Source: VRUE01 sp963837735 | GTDB lineage: Bacteria > Actinomycetota > Thermoleophilia > Solirubrobacterales > 70-9 | Length of the DNA stretch: 64,000 bases | Assembly (NCBI GenBank): GCA_963837735.1 | Contig: CAWIOM010000005.1 | Coordinates: 62,001 to 126,000, forward strand | Direction: 5' to 3' | Part shown: in pieces, positions 17,654 to 26,587 of the stretch | Position numbering within the stretch: position 1 is the stretch's first letter | Layout of the letters: every line of letters begins with the position of its first letter | Notes under the pieces: generated by a model | The model's database searches: none | Told to the model about the DNA's origin: nothing | Seen by the model: only the letters and a program-made list of their open reading frames with translations | Program-made: the position numbers and the translations under genes

Positions 17654-19148
17654 TCATCCTGCTTCGTAGGCCGGCTCGCCCTCGGTGGTCTGGTGCTCGT
17701 CCTGCCCTCCGTGTTCGGCGGCCATTTCCGCGAGCTCGGCGGGCGAGGGCTGGCGCAGAACGGTGACCGCGACGACGAGCGCCGCGGCGATCAGGACGGC
17801 GCCGATCAGGTAGGCGAGGTGGTAGCCGGAATTGAGCGCCTCGAGGTGCGCGATCCCATCCGCTTCGCGGCCGTCGGTGCGCTCGGCGGCCAGCGTCGCG
17901 AGCACCGCCAGGCCGATCGCGCCGCCCACCTGCACGCTGGTGTTGACGATCCCGGAGGCGAGCCCGGCCTCGCTCGGGCCGGCCCCCGACATCGCCAGCG
18001 TCATCAGCGACGGGAAGGAGGTGCCGACGCCCACCCCGACCAGCAGCAGCGGAGGCAGCAGGTCGGTCAGGTAGTTCCCGTCGACCGGGGTGCGGGCGAA
18101 GAGGAGCAGGCCGACGCCGACCATCGCGACGCCGGGGATCAGCGTCGTCCGCGGCCCGAAGCGCATGATCAGCTTTTCCGAGAAGCCGAGCGAGAGCGTT
18201 CCCATCGCGACCGTCGTCGGCAGGAAGGCGAGGCCGACCTCGAGCGCGTCGTAGTGGAGGATCCGCTGCAGGTAGAGGGCGCCGAGGAAGAACATCCCGA
18301 ACATCCCGGCGACGAGCAGGGCCTGGATCGCGTTCGCGCCCGAGAGATTGCGGTTGCGGAAGATGCCGAGCGGCACGAGCGGATTCGCGATCCGCGACTG
18401 GCGGGCGAGAAAGGCCCGCGAACAGGGCGGCCGACGCGGCGCTCAGGGCCAGCGTCTGAGGCGACCCCCAGCCGTGCTCCCCGACTCCGAGAATGCTGTA
18501 GGTGCCGATCATCAAGGAGCCGGTGATCAGGGCCGCCCCGAGGGCGTCGGCGCCCTCCCTGAGGCCGAGGCCGGGGTTGCTCGGCACGAGCCGCAGCGCC
18601 CCGAAGGCGACGCCGATGCCGATCGGCAGGTTGATCAGGAAGATCCAGTGCCAGCTGATCGCCTGGGTCAGGATGCCGCCGGCGAGCAGGCCGATCGAGC
18701 CGCCGGCGGAGGCGACGAAGCCGAACACGCCGATCGCCTTCGCCTGCTCCCGGGGCTCGGGGAACATGGTCACGATCATGCCGAGGACCACGGCCGAGGC
18801 GAAGGCGCCGCCGACGCCGGCGAAGAAGCGGCCGGCGATCAGCATCGCCTGGCTCTGGGAGGCGGCGCAGAGCAACGAGGCGGAGATGAAGACGGTGAGG
18901 CCGGCGAGGAATATCCGTCGCTGGCCGAGCAGGTCGCCCATCCGGCCGGCGAGCAGCAGCAGGCCTCCGAAGGGAATCAGGTAGGCGTTGACGACCCAGG
19001 CGAGGTTGCCCTGGGAGAAGCCGAGGCTGTCCTGGATCGAGGGCAGGGCGACGTTCACGATCGTCACGTCGAGGACGATCATCAGCACCCCGCCGCAGAG
19101 GACGTAGAGGGCGAGCCAGCGGCTGCGCTCAGAGGATTCTGCGGTCAT
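17654..19148 (-). CDS. DHA2-type MFS multidrug exporter (EmrB/QacA-like)
   Basis: About 497 residues with 14 predicted membrane helices. The start MTAESSERSRWLALYVLC leads into the family motif LDVTIVNVALPSIQDSLGFS in helix 1. The motif-A region GRMGDLLGQRRIFLAG is in loop 2-3, and helix 5 has the antiporter-type GPxxGG region (VASAGGSIGLLAGGIL). One extra C near 18420 splits it; the second part restarts in frame at NPLVPLGIFRNRNLSG. The cytoplasmic tail is acidic and Gln-rich (AEHGGQDEHQTTEGE). AAAGGAG precedes the ATG at 19148. Divergent from an HxlR regulator, which likely controls it, and followed by the VOC gene. Confidence 0.87.
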
Positions 19149-19191
19149 CTGTCTCGGGCTCCTTTCGTCCTGCCGGGGATGCGATCGGGGC

Positions 19192-19260
19192 ACCCTAGCA
19201 GACTGTTCAGAAAAACAACTACTTACTTGCAAAAAAGAAATAGGCCGGTAGGATCGGGCC
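19192..19260. promoter_or_regulatory. Divergent promoter region between MFS exporter and HxlR gene
   Basis: AT-rich island. Plus strand: TTGCAA (19227-19232), 16 bases, TAGGAT (19249-19254), then six bases to the ATG at 19261, a layout that gives a leaderless message. Minus strand: TAGGGT (19197-19192) may be the -10 of the MFS gene. The A-rich stretch between them, with ACTTACTTGC-like steps, is the likely HxlR binding zone. Confidence 0.45.
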
Positions 19261-19975
19261 ATGTCGACGAAGCGCTCCTACGGCGAGGCATGTCGGTTCG
19301 CCCACGCCCTCGACCTTGTCGGCGAGAGGTGGGCGCTGCTCGTCGTGCGTGAACTGTTGCTCGGCCCGAAGCGCTTCACGGACCTCAAGAACGGGCTGCC
19401 GCACGCGAGCACGAACATCCTGACAGAGCGTCTCCGTGAGCTTGAGGAGGGCGGCGTGGTGCGCAAGCGCAGGTTGCCGCCGCCGGCCGCGTCCTCGGTC
19501 TACGAGCTGACCGATTGGGGCCGGGAGCTGGAGCCGGTCGTGACCGGCCTCGGCGCCTGGGGCGCCCGCTCGCCCTTCCCGCCGCAGACGACGGAGATCG
19601 GCGCCGACTCGATCGTGCTGGCACTGCGCTCGCTCTTCGATCCCGCCGCGGCGAGCAAGGCGAGCGCCGGGGCCTACGAGGTCCGCTTCGGGGATGACGT
19701 CTTTCACGTCCTGGTCACCCCGGCGCACGGCGAGGACGAGGCCGGGGTCGAGCTTCTTCGCGGCCCGGCCGGCGACCCCGCCGCGGCGATCCGGACCGAC
19801 CCGGGCACCTTCGCGGCGATCGTCTCCGGCCAGCTCGCCCTCGACGTCGCGTTGGCCGCCGGCGACGCCGAGATCGAGGGAAGCGAGCGGGCGCTCGCCC
19901 GCTTCCTCAAGCTCTTCCCGATGCCCGAGCCATGCCCTGTCGCGAGCGGCGAGCTCTGCCGGGCCTGCGACGTAG
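19261..19975 (+). CDS. HxlR-family regulator with SCP2-like C-terminal domain
   Basis: About 237 residues. The winged helix is at residues 1-95 (GERWALLVVRELLLGPKRFT, LKNGLPHASTNILTERLREL, VVRKRRLPPPAASSVYELTD), typical of HxlR/MarR-like activators. The C-terminal half, with VRFGDDVFHVLVTPAHGED and VSGQLALDVALAAGDAEIEG, resembles the sterol-carrier-like domain often attached to this subgroup and may bind a ligand. The frame stays open into the convergent dnaE2 gene. I place the end at the TAG of 19973-19975, reached by assuming one extra base near 19930-19970, because conserved text ends at FLKLFPMPEP. The 3' end is uncertain. Probably controls the divergent exporter. Confidence 0.78.
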
Positions 19976-19981
19976 GGCAGG

Positions 19982-22900
19982 TCACCGCCCGCGGCGGCCG
20001 AAGCTGTGGCCGGCGGGCGCGACCGCCCGCAGCTCGGCGACGGCCTGGCGACGACGGCGCGCCTGCTCGTCGTGTGGCGACCTACCGTCCCCATGGGGAG
20101 GGTTTCTCGATCGCACGACCCGGTGAGGGCGCGCGCTGCAGCTCCGCAGACCTCGGAGACAAGGATGTTTACGACTCCCTCGCGACGCTCCAGCCGGCCC
20201 CTGGCGCGGAGCAGGGGGGCGGCGCGGACCAGGGCGCGGTGGCGCTCGTAGACGGGGGGCGGAACGATCAGGTTGACGGTGCCGCGCTCGTCCTCGAAGA
20301 GCATGAAGACGATCCCCTTCGCGGTCTCGGGACGCTGGCGGGCGACGACCATGCCGGCGACCTCGACCTCGCTGCCGTCGGCGACCCCGGCGAGGTCGGT
20401 GCTGCGCAGCAGCTGCGACGGCAGCCCGTCGCGCATCAGCGCCAGCGGGTGCTCGCCGAGCGCCATCCCGGTCGAGCGGTAGTCGGCGATCATCGTCTCC
20501 CACTCGCCCAGCGGCTCCAGCTCGGGGGGCGCGGGCGGCTCCAGCGGCAGGGCGAGCTGGGCTCCCTCTCCCGCCCCCCTGCCGCTCGGCGCCACCCCAA
20601 CCTGCCAGAGCGCCTCGCGGCGGCCGGCGGCGTCGTCTGCGGCGCCGAGCGGGATCCCGTCCAGGGCGCCCGCCCAGGCCAGCCGCTCGAGCCCGTCGCG
20701 GCCGGCACCCGAGCGCGAGGCGAGGTCGGCGACCCCGGTGAAGGGGCCGCCGCGCTCGCGGGCGGCGGCGAGGCTCGCCATCTCCTCCTCGCGCACACCC
20801 TTGACGTAGCCGAGCCCGACCCGCACGAGGAGACCGCCGCGCTCGGCGCTCGACCCGGCAGAGGACGGCGCTGCGATTGGCGTCGGGCGCCGCCACACGC
20901 ACCCCCCGCCGCTGCGCCTCGTGGACCAGCGAGTCGGGCGGGTAGAAGCCCATCGGCTGCTCGTTGAGCAGCGCGCAGAGGAACTCCGGGGCGTGGTGGA
21001 TCCGCAGCCAGGCGGACTGGTAGGCGAGCAGCCCGAAGGCGGCCGAGTGAGCCTTCGGGAAGCCGAAGCCCGAGAAGCCCTCGATCTGCGCCCAGACCCG
21101 CTCCGCCGTCCTCTCCTCCACCCCCCGCTCGGCGGCCCCGGCGATGAAGCGGTCGTGGTGCTTGCGCAGCTCGGCCTCCGAGCGCTTGCGGCTCATCGCC
21201 CGGCGCAGCCCCTCCGCCTCCGAGGAGGAGAAGCCCGAGAGGGCCATCGCCACTTCGATCACCTGCTCCTGGAAGACGATCGTCCCCAGCGTCTCCTCCA
21301 GCGCCGGCGCCAGCAGGGGATGGTCGTAGGGGATCTCGTAGCCGGGGTCCTCGCGCAGCAGCTTGCGGCGTTCGATGTAGGGGTGGATCGCGCCGCCCTG
21401 GATCGGCCCGGGCCGGACCAGGGCCACCTGCACGGTGAGGTCGTCGATGTTCGCCGGCAGGGTGCGGGGCAGCATCTGCATCTGGGCGCGGCTCTCGATC
21501 TGGAAGACGCCGGTCGTCTCCGCCGCCTGGATCGATTCGTAGGTCTCGGGGTCCTCCAGCGAGATCCGCGAGAGGTCGAGCGGCTCGGCCCGGACGCGGC
21601 CGATTTCGTCGACGCAGCGCTCGACCGCGGAGAGCATGCCGAGGCCGAGCAGGTCGATCTTGAGGAAGCCCGCGTCGGCGCAGGAGTCCTTGTCCCACTG
21701 GACGATCTGGCGCCCCTCCATCGCCGCCGGGACGACCGGGCAGACGTCGATCAGCGGCCGGGTCGAGATCACCATCCCGCCCGGGTGCTGGGAGGCGTGG
21801 CGGGGCAGGCCGATCGCCTCGCCGCAGAGCCCGACCAGGGTGCGCCAGCCGGCCGAGGCGGCGCGGCGCGGGCCGATCGCCGCCGCCACGTCGCGCTCGA
21901 TCTCGACCGTGCGCTCGTGGAAGCCGAGGACCTTCGCGACCCTCTCGACCTCCTCGGGCGGCAGCGCCAGGGCCTTGCCGAGGTCACGCACCGCGCCGCG
22001 CGGGCGGTAGGTCGGGAAGGCGGCGACGAGGGCAGCGCGGTCCTTGCCGTAGACCTCGTGGACGCGGGGGATCAGCACCTCGCGGATGTCGCGGGGGAAG
22101 TCGAGGTCGATGTCGGGGACGGCGGCGACTTCGTCGTTGAGGAAGCGGCCGGCGAAGAGGCCGGCCTTGACCGGGTCGATGTGGGAGAGGCCGGTCAGGT
22201 AGCAGACGATCGAGCTGACGCTCGACCCCCGGCCCCGGCCGGGGGGCAGGACGGAGCGGGCCGAGGCCGGGCCGCGCACCTCGACCGCCACCTCCCGGGC
22301 CAGCTCGAGCAGCTCGCGGTGGAGGAGGAAGAAGCCGGAGAGGCGGAGGTGGCGGATCGTCGCCAGCTCCTGCCTCGAGCCGTCGCTCGGCCTCCCGGCG
22401 GGTGTCGAGGCCCCCGTAGCGCTCCTCCAGCCGCACCCGGCAGGCCTCCGCCAGCTCGCGGTCGGCGTTCGGGTCCTCGGAGCCCGGGTAGCGGTAGCCG
22501 AGCTCCTCGGTCAGGTCGAAGCGCAGGCGCTCGGCGAGCGCCAGGGTCTCGGCGACCGCCGCGGGATGCTCGGCGAAGCGCTCGGCCATCCGCCGCGGCG
22601 TGCTCAGCACCGAGCTCGAGTTGCCGCGGCGGGACGGCTCAGAGGCCTCCAGCGTCGTCCCCAGGCGGATGGCGACAAGAGCGTCCTGGAGACGGGCGCG
22701 GCGGGGGTCGTGGCAGTGGACGTCGCCGGTCGCCACGCAGGGAACCCCGAGGCGCTCGGCAAGCCCGGCGAGCCAGCGGTTGCGGGCGCGGTCGCGGCGC
22801 CAGTAAGGGGCGCTGCAGCTCGACCCTGAAGCGCTCGCGGCCGAACGCCTCCAGCAGTCGCCGGCCCAGGGCAGCTCCGGCGGCAGCCTCGCGTCGCTCC

Positions 22901-23325
22901 CAGGCGCCCGCCAGCAGCCCGTCGCGGGCGCAGCCGGAGAGGCAGAGGAGGCCCTCGGCGTGCTGCTCGAGCAGCGCCAGCGCCACCCGGGCCTGCCCGG
23001 CGCTGCGCTGGGCGCCCTCGCGGGTGTGGGAGTGGGCGGCGGTGAGCAGGCGGCAGAGGTTTCGATAGCCCGACTGGCTCTCGACCAGCAGGGTGACGTG
23101 GGCGCCGGCCTCGAGGGTCAGCTCGGCGCCGGTGATCGGCCTGACGCCGAGGTCCCGGCAGGCGAGCGCGAACTCCATCGAGCCCCAGACCCCGTCGTGG
23201 TCGGTGAGGGCGAAGGCGGGGTAGCCGCGGCGGGCGGCGGCGGCGGCCAGCTCCGCCGGCGTCGAGGCGCCGTCGAGGAAGGAGAAGGCCGAGTGCGCGT
23301 GCAGCTCTATATAGGGGACGGGCAT
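19982..23325 (-). CDS. dnaE2: Error-prone DNA polymerase DnaE2 (frame broken in the consensus)
   Basis: Translesion C-family polymerase of the SOS mutasome, about 1110 residues. The N-terminal PHP domain begins MPVPYIELHAHSAFSFLDGA and continues YPAFALTDHDGVWGSMEFAL. The polymerase palm carries PDIDLDFPRDIR with catalytic Asp residues. Further marks are HPGGMVISTRPL, QWDKDSCADAGFLKIDLLGL, IVFQEQVIEVAMALSGFS and GFPKAHSAAFGLLAYQSAWL. An OB-fold near the C-terminus (EVEVAGMVVARQRPETAKG) and the end AVAPAGHSFGRRGR are typical of DnaE2 rather than DnaE1. Four or five frame changes (near 22800, 22370, 20870 and 20100) each keep residue order, so I call it one functional gene. It follows the DUF6504 gene by ten bases and would be induced with imuB by DNA damage. 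Confidence 0.9.
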
Positions 23326-23335
23326 CGCCCGGTGG

Positions 23336-23611
23336 TCAGGCCCGTTGCCTGTACCAGCGCCCGTCGCCGCCCTCGCGAAAGACGACCGTGTCGCGGCCAT
23401 CGGCGAGCACCAGCTCGAAGTAGCGGCGGTGCAGGGGGCGGAGCGTCCACCAGCGGTCCTCGACCCACCACTCCTCGCGCACAGCGTCGACGGCGGCGCC
23501 GGCGACGGCGAGCGGGGCGCCGGCCGGGCCGGGCCGCACCTCGACCGGCCGCGGCGCATAGAGGCCCCGTGAGCCGGCTGCGCCCCCCGGCGCGCCCCCG
23601 CGCCGTCTCAT
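23336..23611 (-). CDS. Small DUF6504-like protein of the mutasome operon
   Basis: 91 residues from an ATG that overlaps the imuB stop (ATGA). An N-terminal Gly/Arg-rich part is followed by PRPVEVRPGPAGAPLAVA, then EEWWVEDRWWTLRPLHRRYF and FREGGDGRWYRQRA. The Trp-rich WWVEDRWW centre and RRYFELVLADG resemble the small DUF6504 proteins that accompany actinobacterial imuB/dnaE2 genes; family assignment is from memory of that pattern. The position between imuB and dnaE2 with tight spacing suggests a mutasome accessory factor. No catalytic residues are recognised. Confidence 0.68.
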   Translation of the reverse strand: MRRRGGAPGGAAGSRGLYAPRPVEVRPGPAGAPLAVAGAAVDAVREEWWVEDRWWTLRPLHRRYFELVLADGRDTVVFREGGDGRWYRQRA

Positions 23612-24654
23612 GGCCGGAAGGGGGTGAGGACCGCGCGCCGCTCCGGCACGCGCGAGGCGGGGTCGACCGCGAGGACCTTGAGCAGAGCCCCGGCGCCCTG
23701 GGCGGCGCGCACCTCGCGCACGGCGTCGCCGAGGCGGCGGCGCCGGTGCTCGGACCCGCGGACCGAGAGCTCCATCTGGTCGCCGACAGGCGGCCCCAGG
23801 GAGAGCGCCCGCAGCCGCAGCAGCGTCGCCGGGGCCGGCAGCGACTCCAGACGCGGGCCGAGGACCCTGCGCAGGACCCGGGCCGAGGCGGTCGGGCGGC
23901 CCAGCCCCTGCTCGGTGCTCCAGCTTCCGCCGTCGCCGAGCAGGGCGCCGAGCCGCAGGGCCAGCACGGTGCGTCCCTTGCGCTGGGGGGCGGAGAGGAA
24001 GCGATCGATCAGCAGCTCGAGGGCGCGGTCGAGGCGGCTGCCCGCGATCCCCTCCGGCAGCTCGATCTCCGCCGCCAGCTCCTCGTGCGGGCGGCGAGTG
24101 CGCAGCGGCCCCTCCTCGCCGCGGGCGAGGCGCAGGGCGGCGAGCCCCGGCGGGCCGAAGCGGTCGGCGACCTGCCCCGGGGAGAGCGCCGTCAGAGCGC
24201 CCAGGGTGGCGATGCCCAGCCGCCCCATGGTCTCGGCCAGGCCCTCGGACTCGCGCCTGCCGAGGCCGAGGCGCGAGACCAGGGCCGAGACCGGCAGCGG
24301 GGCGAGGAAGCCGTGCAGGACCTCCGGGCCGACCACCGCGGCGCCCGTGGCCGCGCCGCGCCCGGTCCGCGCCGCGACGAGGGCGGCGAAGCGGGTCGGC
24401 GCCACCCCGATCCGGACCGGCAGCCCGATCGCCCGCCGCGCAGCCTCGACCACCCCCGAGCGGCTGCCGCCGTACATACCGCGCAACCCGCCGAGCGCGA
24501 AGAACGCCTCGCCCGGCCGCTCGCACTCGAGTGCCGCGCCGATCCCCTCGAGCCCTCGCAGCTCGTCCTCCCAGACGTCCTCGGGAGGCCGCCTCCGCTC
24601 TCCACCGACTTCTCCCAGGACGGCCCCGGGCACCATGACACAGGCTATCTCCAT
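23608..24654 (-). CDS. imuB: ImuB-like Y-family polymerase homologue
   Basis: 348 residues of the DinP/UmuC-related ImuB group, the adaptor that brings DnaE2 to the beta clamp. The start MEIACVMVPG replaces the metal-binding DxDxFF segment of active Y-family polymerases, so the protein is probably catalytically dead as ImuB is. Visible features are IGVAPTRFAALVAARTG (palm), VSRLGLGRRESEGLAETMGR (helix-hairpin-helix region), VADRFGPPGLAALRLARGEE, and a little-finger-like part with RKGRTVLALRLGALLGDGG. At 348 residues it is shorter than many ImuB proteins, and no clear beta-clamp motif is seen at the end. No imuA-prime gene lies beside it. The ATG overlaps the LexA box directly. Confidence 0.84.
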   Translation of the reverse strand: MEIACVMVPGAVLGEVGGERRRPPEDVWEDELRGLEGIGAALECERPGEAFFALGGLRGMYGGSRSGVVEAARRAIGLPVRIGVAPTRFAALVAARTGRGAATGAAVVGPEVLHGFLAPLPVSALVSRLGLGRRESEGLAETMGRLGIATLGALTALSPGQVADRFGPPGLAALRLARGEEGPLRTRRPHEELAAEIELPEGIAGSRLDRALELLIDRFLSAPQRKGRTVLALRLGALLGDGGSWSTEQGLGRPTASARVLRRVLGPRLESLPAPATLLRLRALSLGPPVGDQMELSVRGSEHRRRRLGDAVREVRAAQGAGALLKVLAVDPASRVPERRAVLTPFRP

Positions 24655-24672
24655 ACGAACACATGTTCGTAT
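24653..24672. promoter_or_regulatory. LexA (SOS) box of the imuB operon
   Basis: ATACGAAC and GTTCGTAT are perfect inverted arms around four bases (ACAT), matching the actinobacterial SOS consensus CGAAC-N4-GTTCG exactly in its core. It overlaps the ATG of imuB, so LexA bound here would block transcription start or early elongation of imuB-DUF6504-dnaE2. The divergent TetR gene starts 50 bases away and could be affected too. Confidence 0.85.
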
Positions 24673-24722
24673 ACACGACGGGCAAACGCAAGTTAAGGCG
24701 CGGCTGCCATACGCTCAAAGGC

Positions 24723-25397
24723 GTGGATTCGCCGTCCGGTTCCGGCCCGGAGCGATTGTCAAGCGGTCATCGCAGGCCGCCGCGGGCCTACGTCGCCAGC
24801 TCGGAGCGAGAGCGGTTGCGGGAAGCGATGGTCCGGGTGGCGGCCGAGAAGGGCTACGCGGCGACCACGGTCGCCGAGGTGGCCGAGGCGGCCGGCGTCC
24901 CCGCCTCCACCTTCGACGAGCTCTTCGAGGACAAGGAGTCCTGCTTCCTGGAGGCGTTCGGCGCCGTCAACGACGTCGTCGTCGCCCACGCCTCGGCCGC
25001 CTACGTCGCGGATGGCGACGCCCCCTGGCCGGAGCGGATCGCGGCGGCGCTGCGGGCGATGGTTCAGCTGCTCGCCGCCGAGCCCGACATCACCCGCCTG
25101 ACGATGGTCGAGGGGGGCGCGGCCGGCGAGGCGGTCCGCCGGCTCTACGGCGAGGCGCTTGACCGCTTCACCCCGTTCCTCGAGGAGGGCAGGGAGTACA
25201 CGGAGCAGAAGGACCTGCCGGCCGACACGGCGCGCTTCGCGGTCGGCGCCGGCACGGCGATGATCTTCGACGAGATCCGCGCCGGGCGCGGGGCCGAGCT
25301 GGAGCAGGTCCTCCCCGACCTCGTCTTCGCCGTGCTGATGCCCTACCTCGGCCCGGAAGCGGCCGAACGGGAGATGCGGCGGGTCGCAGCCGCCTAG
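24723..25397 (+). CDS. TetR-family transcriptional regulator
   Basis: 224 residues from the GTG at 24723 (an in-frame ATG at 24663 lies within the LexA box). The N-terminal helix-turn-helix reads YAATTVAEVAEAAGVPAST then FDELFEDKESCFLEAF near residues 50-95. The C-terminal helices (ALRAMVQLLAAEPDITRLTM, AVGAGTAMIFDEIRAGRGAE) form the ligand domain. The overall pattern is close to each half of the tandem TetR protein at 6.4 kb, so it is probably related. It ends on a CTAG shared with the convergent crotonase gene. The target is not apparent; the divergent imuB operon already has LexA control. Confidence 0.83.
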   Translation: MDSPSGSGPERLSSGHRRPPRAYVASSERERLREAMVRVAAEKGYAATTVAEVAEAAGVPASTFDELFEDKESCFLEAFGAVNDVVVAHASAAYVADGDAPWPERIAAALRAMVQLLAAEPDITRLTMVEGGAAGEAVRRLYGEALDRFTPFLEEGREYTEQKDLPADTARFAVGAGTAMIFDEIRAGRGAELEQVLPDLVFAVLMPYLGPEAAEREMRRVAAA

Positions 25398-26152
25398 AAG
25401 GCGCCGTGCCGGCCCTCGCCGGCGGCGAAGCGGGCGGCCCCCCGGGCGGCGACGTCGAGCACCTGGGTGCCGAGGGCCGCCTCGTGGGCGAGCCCCTCGG
25501 CGAGCGGCATCCCGTAGCCCTCGACCGCGCCGCGGCGGTCGGCGAGCATCGTCTCCTGGGGGAAGGAGGCGATCTGCTCGGCCAGCTCGAGGGCGCGCTC
25601 GAGGTGCTTCCCGGGCTCGACCACCTCGTTGACCAGCCCGATCCGGTGCGCCTCGTCGGCGTCGACCGGGCGGCCGGTGAGGATCAGCTCCAGGGCGCGT
25701 CCCATGCCGACGATCCGCGGCAGGCGCTGGGTGCCGCCGTCGATCAACGGAACGCCCCAGCGGCGCTCGAAGAGGCCGAAGGTCGAGCCCCGGGTGGCGA
25801 TCCGCAGGTCGCACCAGAGGGCCAGCTCGACCCCGCCCGCGAGGCACCAGCCCTCGACCGCGGCGATCGCCGGCTTCGACGGCGTCAGCCGGGTGGGGCC
25901 CATCGGCCCGTCCGGATGGGTGACGTCGAGGTTCATCGCCTTCAGGTCGGCGCCGGCGCAGAAGGCCTGGCCGCCGGCGCCGGTGAGAACGAGGACGCGG
26001 GCGCCCTCGTCGGCCTCGAAGTCGCGCAGCCCCTGGCGGAAGAGCTCGGCGGCGGCGGCGTCGACCGCGTTGCGGCGCTCCGGCCGGTCGATGGTCAGCA
26101 CCGAGGCGGCCCCCAGACGCTCGTAGCGAAGCTCCCCGCTCATCGGCCTCAT
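25394..26152 (-). CDS. Enoyl-CoA hydratase / isomerase (crotonase family)
   Basis: 252 residues. The oxyanion-hole strands are present: AFCAGADLKAMN (residues 60-75) and VEGWCLAGGVELALWCDLRI (residues 98-117). Position-specific acids in FERRWGVPLIDGGTQRLPRI look like the hydratase Glu region, though the second Glu is not certain, so hydratase, isomerase or hydrolase activity cannot be chosen. It acts on CoA thioesters in fatty-acid or aromatic-acid breakdown in the cytosol. No other beta-oxidation gene is adjacent. Start: ATG at 26152 or the second ATG four codons later. Confidence 0.87.
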   Translation of the reverse strand: MRPMSGELRYERLGAASVLTIDRPERRNAVDAAAAELFRQGLRDFEADEGARVLVLTGAGGQAFCAGADLKAMNLDVTHPDGPMGPTRLTPSKPAIAAVEGWCLAGGVELALWCDLRIATRGSTFGLFERRWGVPLIDGGTQRLPRIVGMGRALELILTGRPVDADEAHRIGLVNEVVEPGKHLERALELAEQIASFPQETMLADRRGAVEGYGMPLAEGLAHEAALGTQVLDVAARGAARFAAGEGRHGAF

Positions 26153-26550
26153 CCTCTCAGAGCGGGAGCGGGCGGGCTAGTCGACGGCGTACCTCCGGGT
26201 CTCGCTGCGACGCCCTGCTCCCGGGTGCGCCCCGGCGCGCGGCGCGGAGGGCAGGTGCTCCGCAGCCGGGCCCAAAGCTATGGGTCCCGTCGGACACGCC
26301 CGCCGGCCGGAATCAGGGCACGAAAAAACGACCGGGGGCGACGCTCGTAGCCTGCCTCGCGCGTAGCCTTCGCGCGTAGAAGCTCTTTGCGCCACCTTCG
26401 AGTCGGTTCCCCTCTCGGCTTCCGAGGGGCCTCTCTCTCCCAGTCGCAATGTCAACTTAGCTCGCACTCCCGAGGAGCGCAAGGGGGGCGACGAGGACGA
26501 TCCCGCAAACTCCGAAAAACTGTGGCGATTTTGCCGCCGATCGGGCGCGA
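26153..26550. other. Gene-free 400-bp interval with hairpins, possible structured RNA
   Basis: No convincing reading frame. It contains a near-perfect hairpin (CCCCTCTCGG, 3-base loop, CCGAGGGG), a second one in CGCACTCCCGAGGAGCGC around 26465, two direct copies of TCGCGCGTAG near 26360-26385, and on the minus strand TTGACA near 26450 and a run of six T near 26325. This could be a small RNA on the minus strand or a long leader of the sugar transporter. None of the tmRNA, RNase P, SRP RNA or riboswitch core motifs I know is present. Confidence 0.25.
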
Positions 26551-26577
26551 TTGACCTCGTCGGCCCACCGCTATACG
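26551..26577 (+). promoter_or_regulatory. Promoter of sugar MFS transporter
   Basis: TTGACC (26551-26556), a 15-base spacer and TATACG (26572-26577), followed by ten bases to the ATG at 26588. This predicts a start only a few bases before the codon. The spacer is slightly short, so strength is likely moderate. Confidence 0.45.
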
Positions 26578-26587
26578 GTCGGCTGAG

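Noticed and set aside
26340..26400. Short direct repeats (TCGCGCGTAG) as a CRISPR-like array
   Set aside because: Only two copies a few bases apart, with no spacers and no cas genes in the window.
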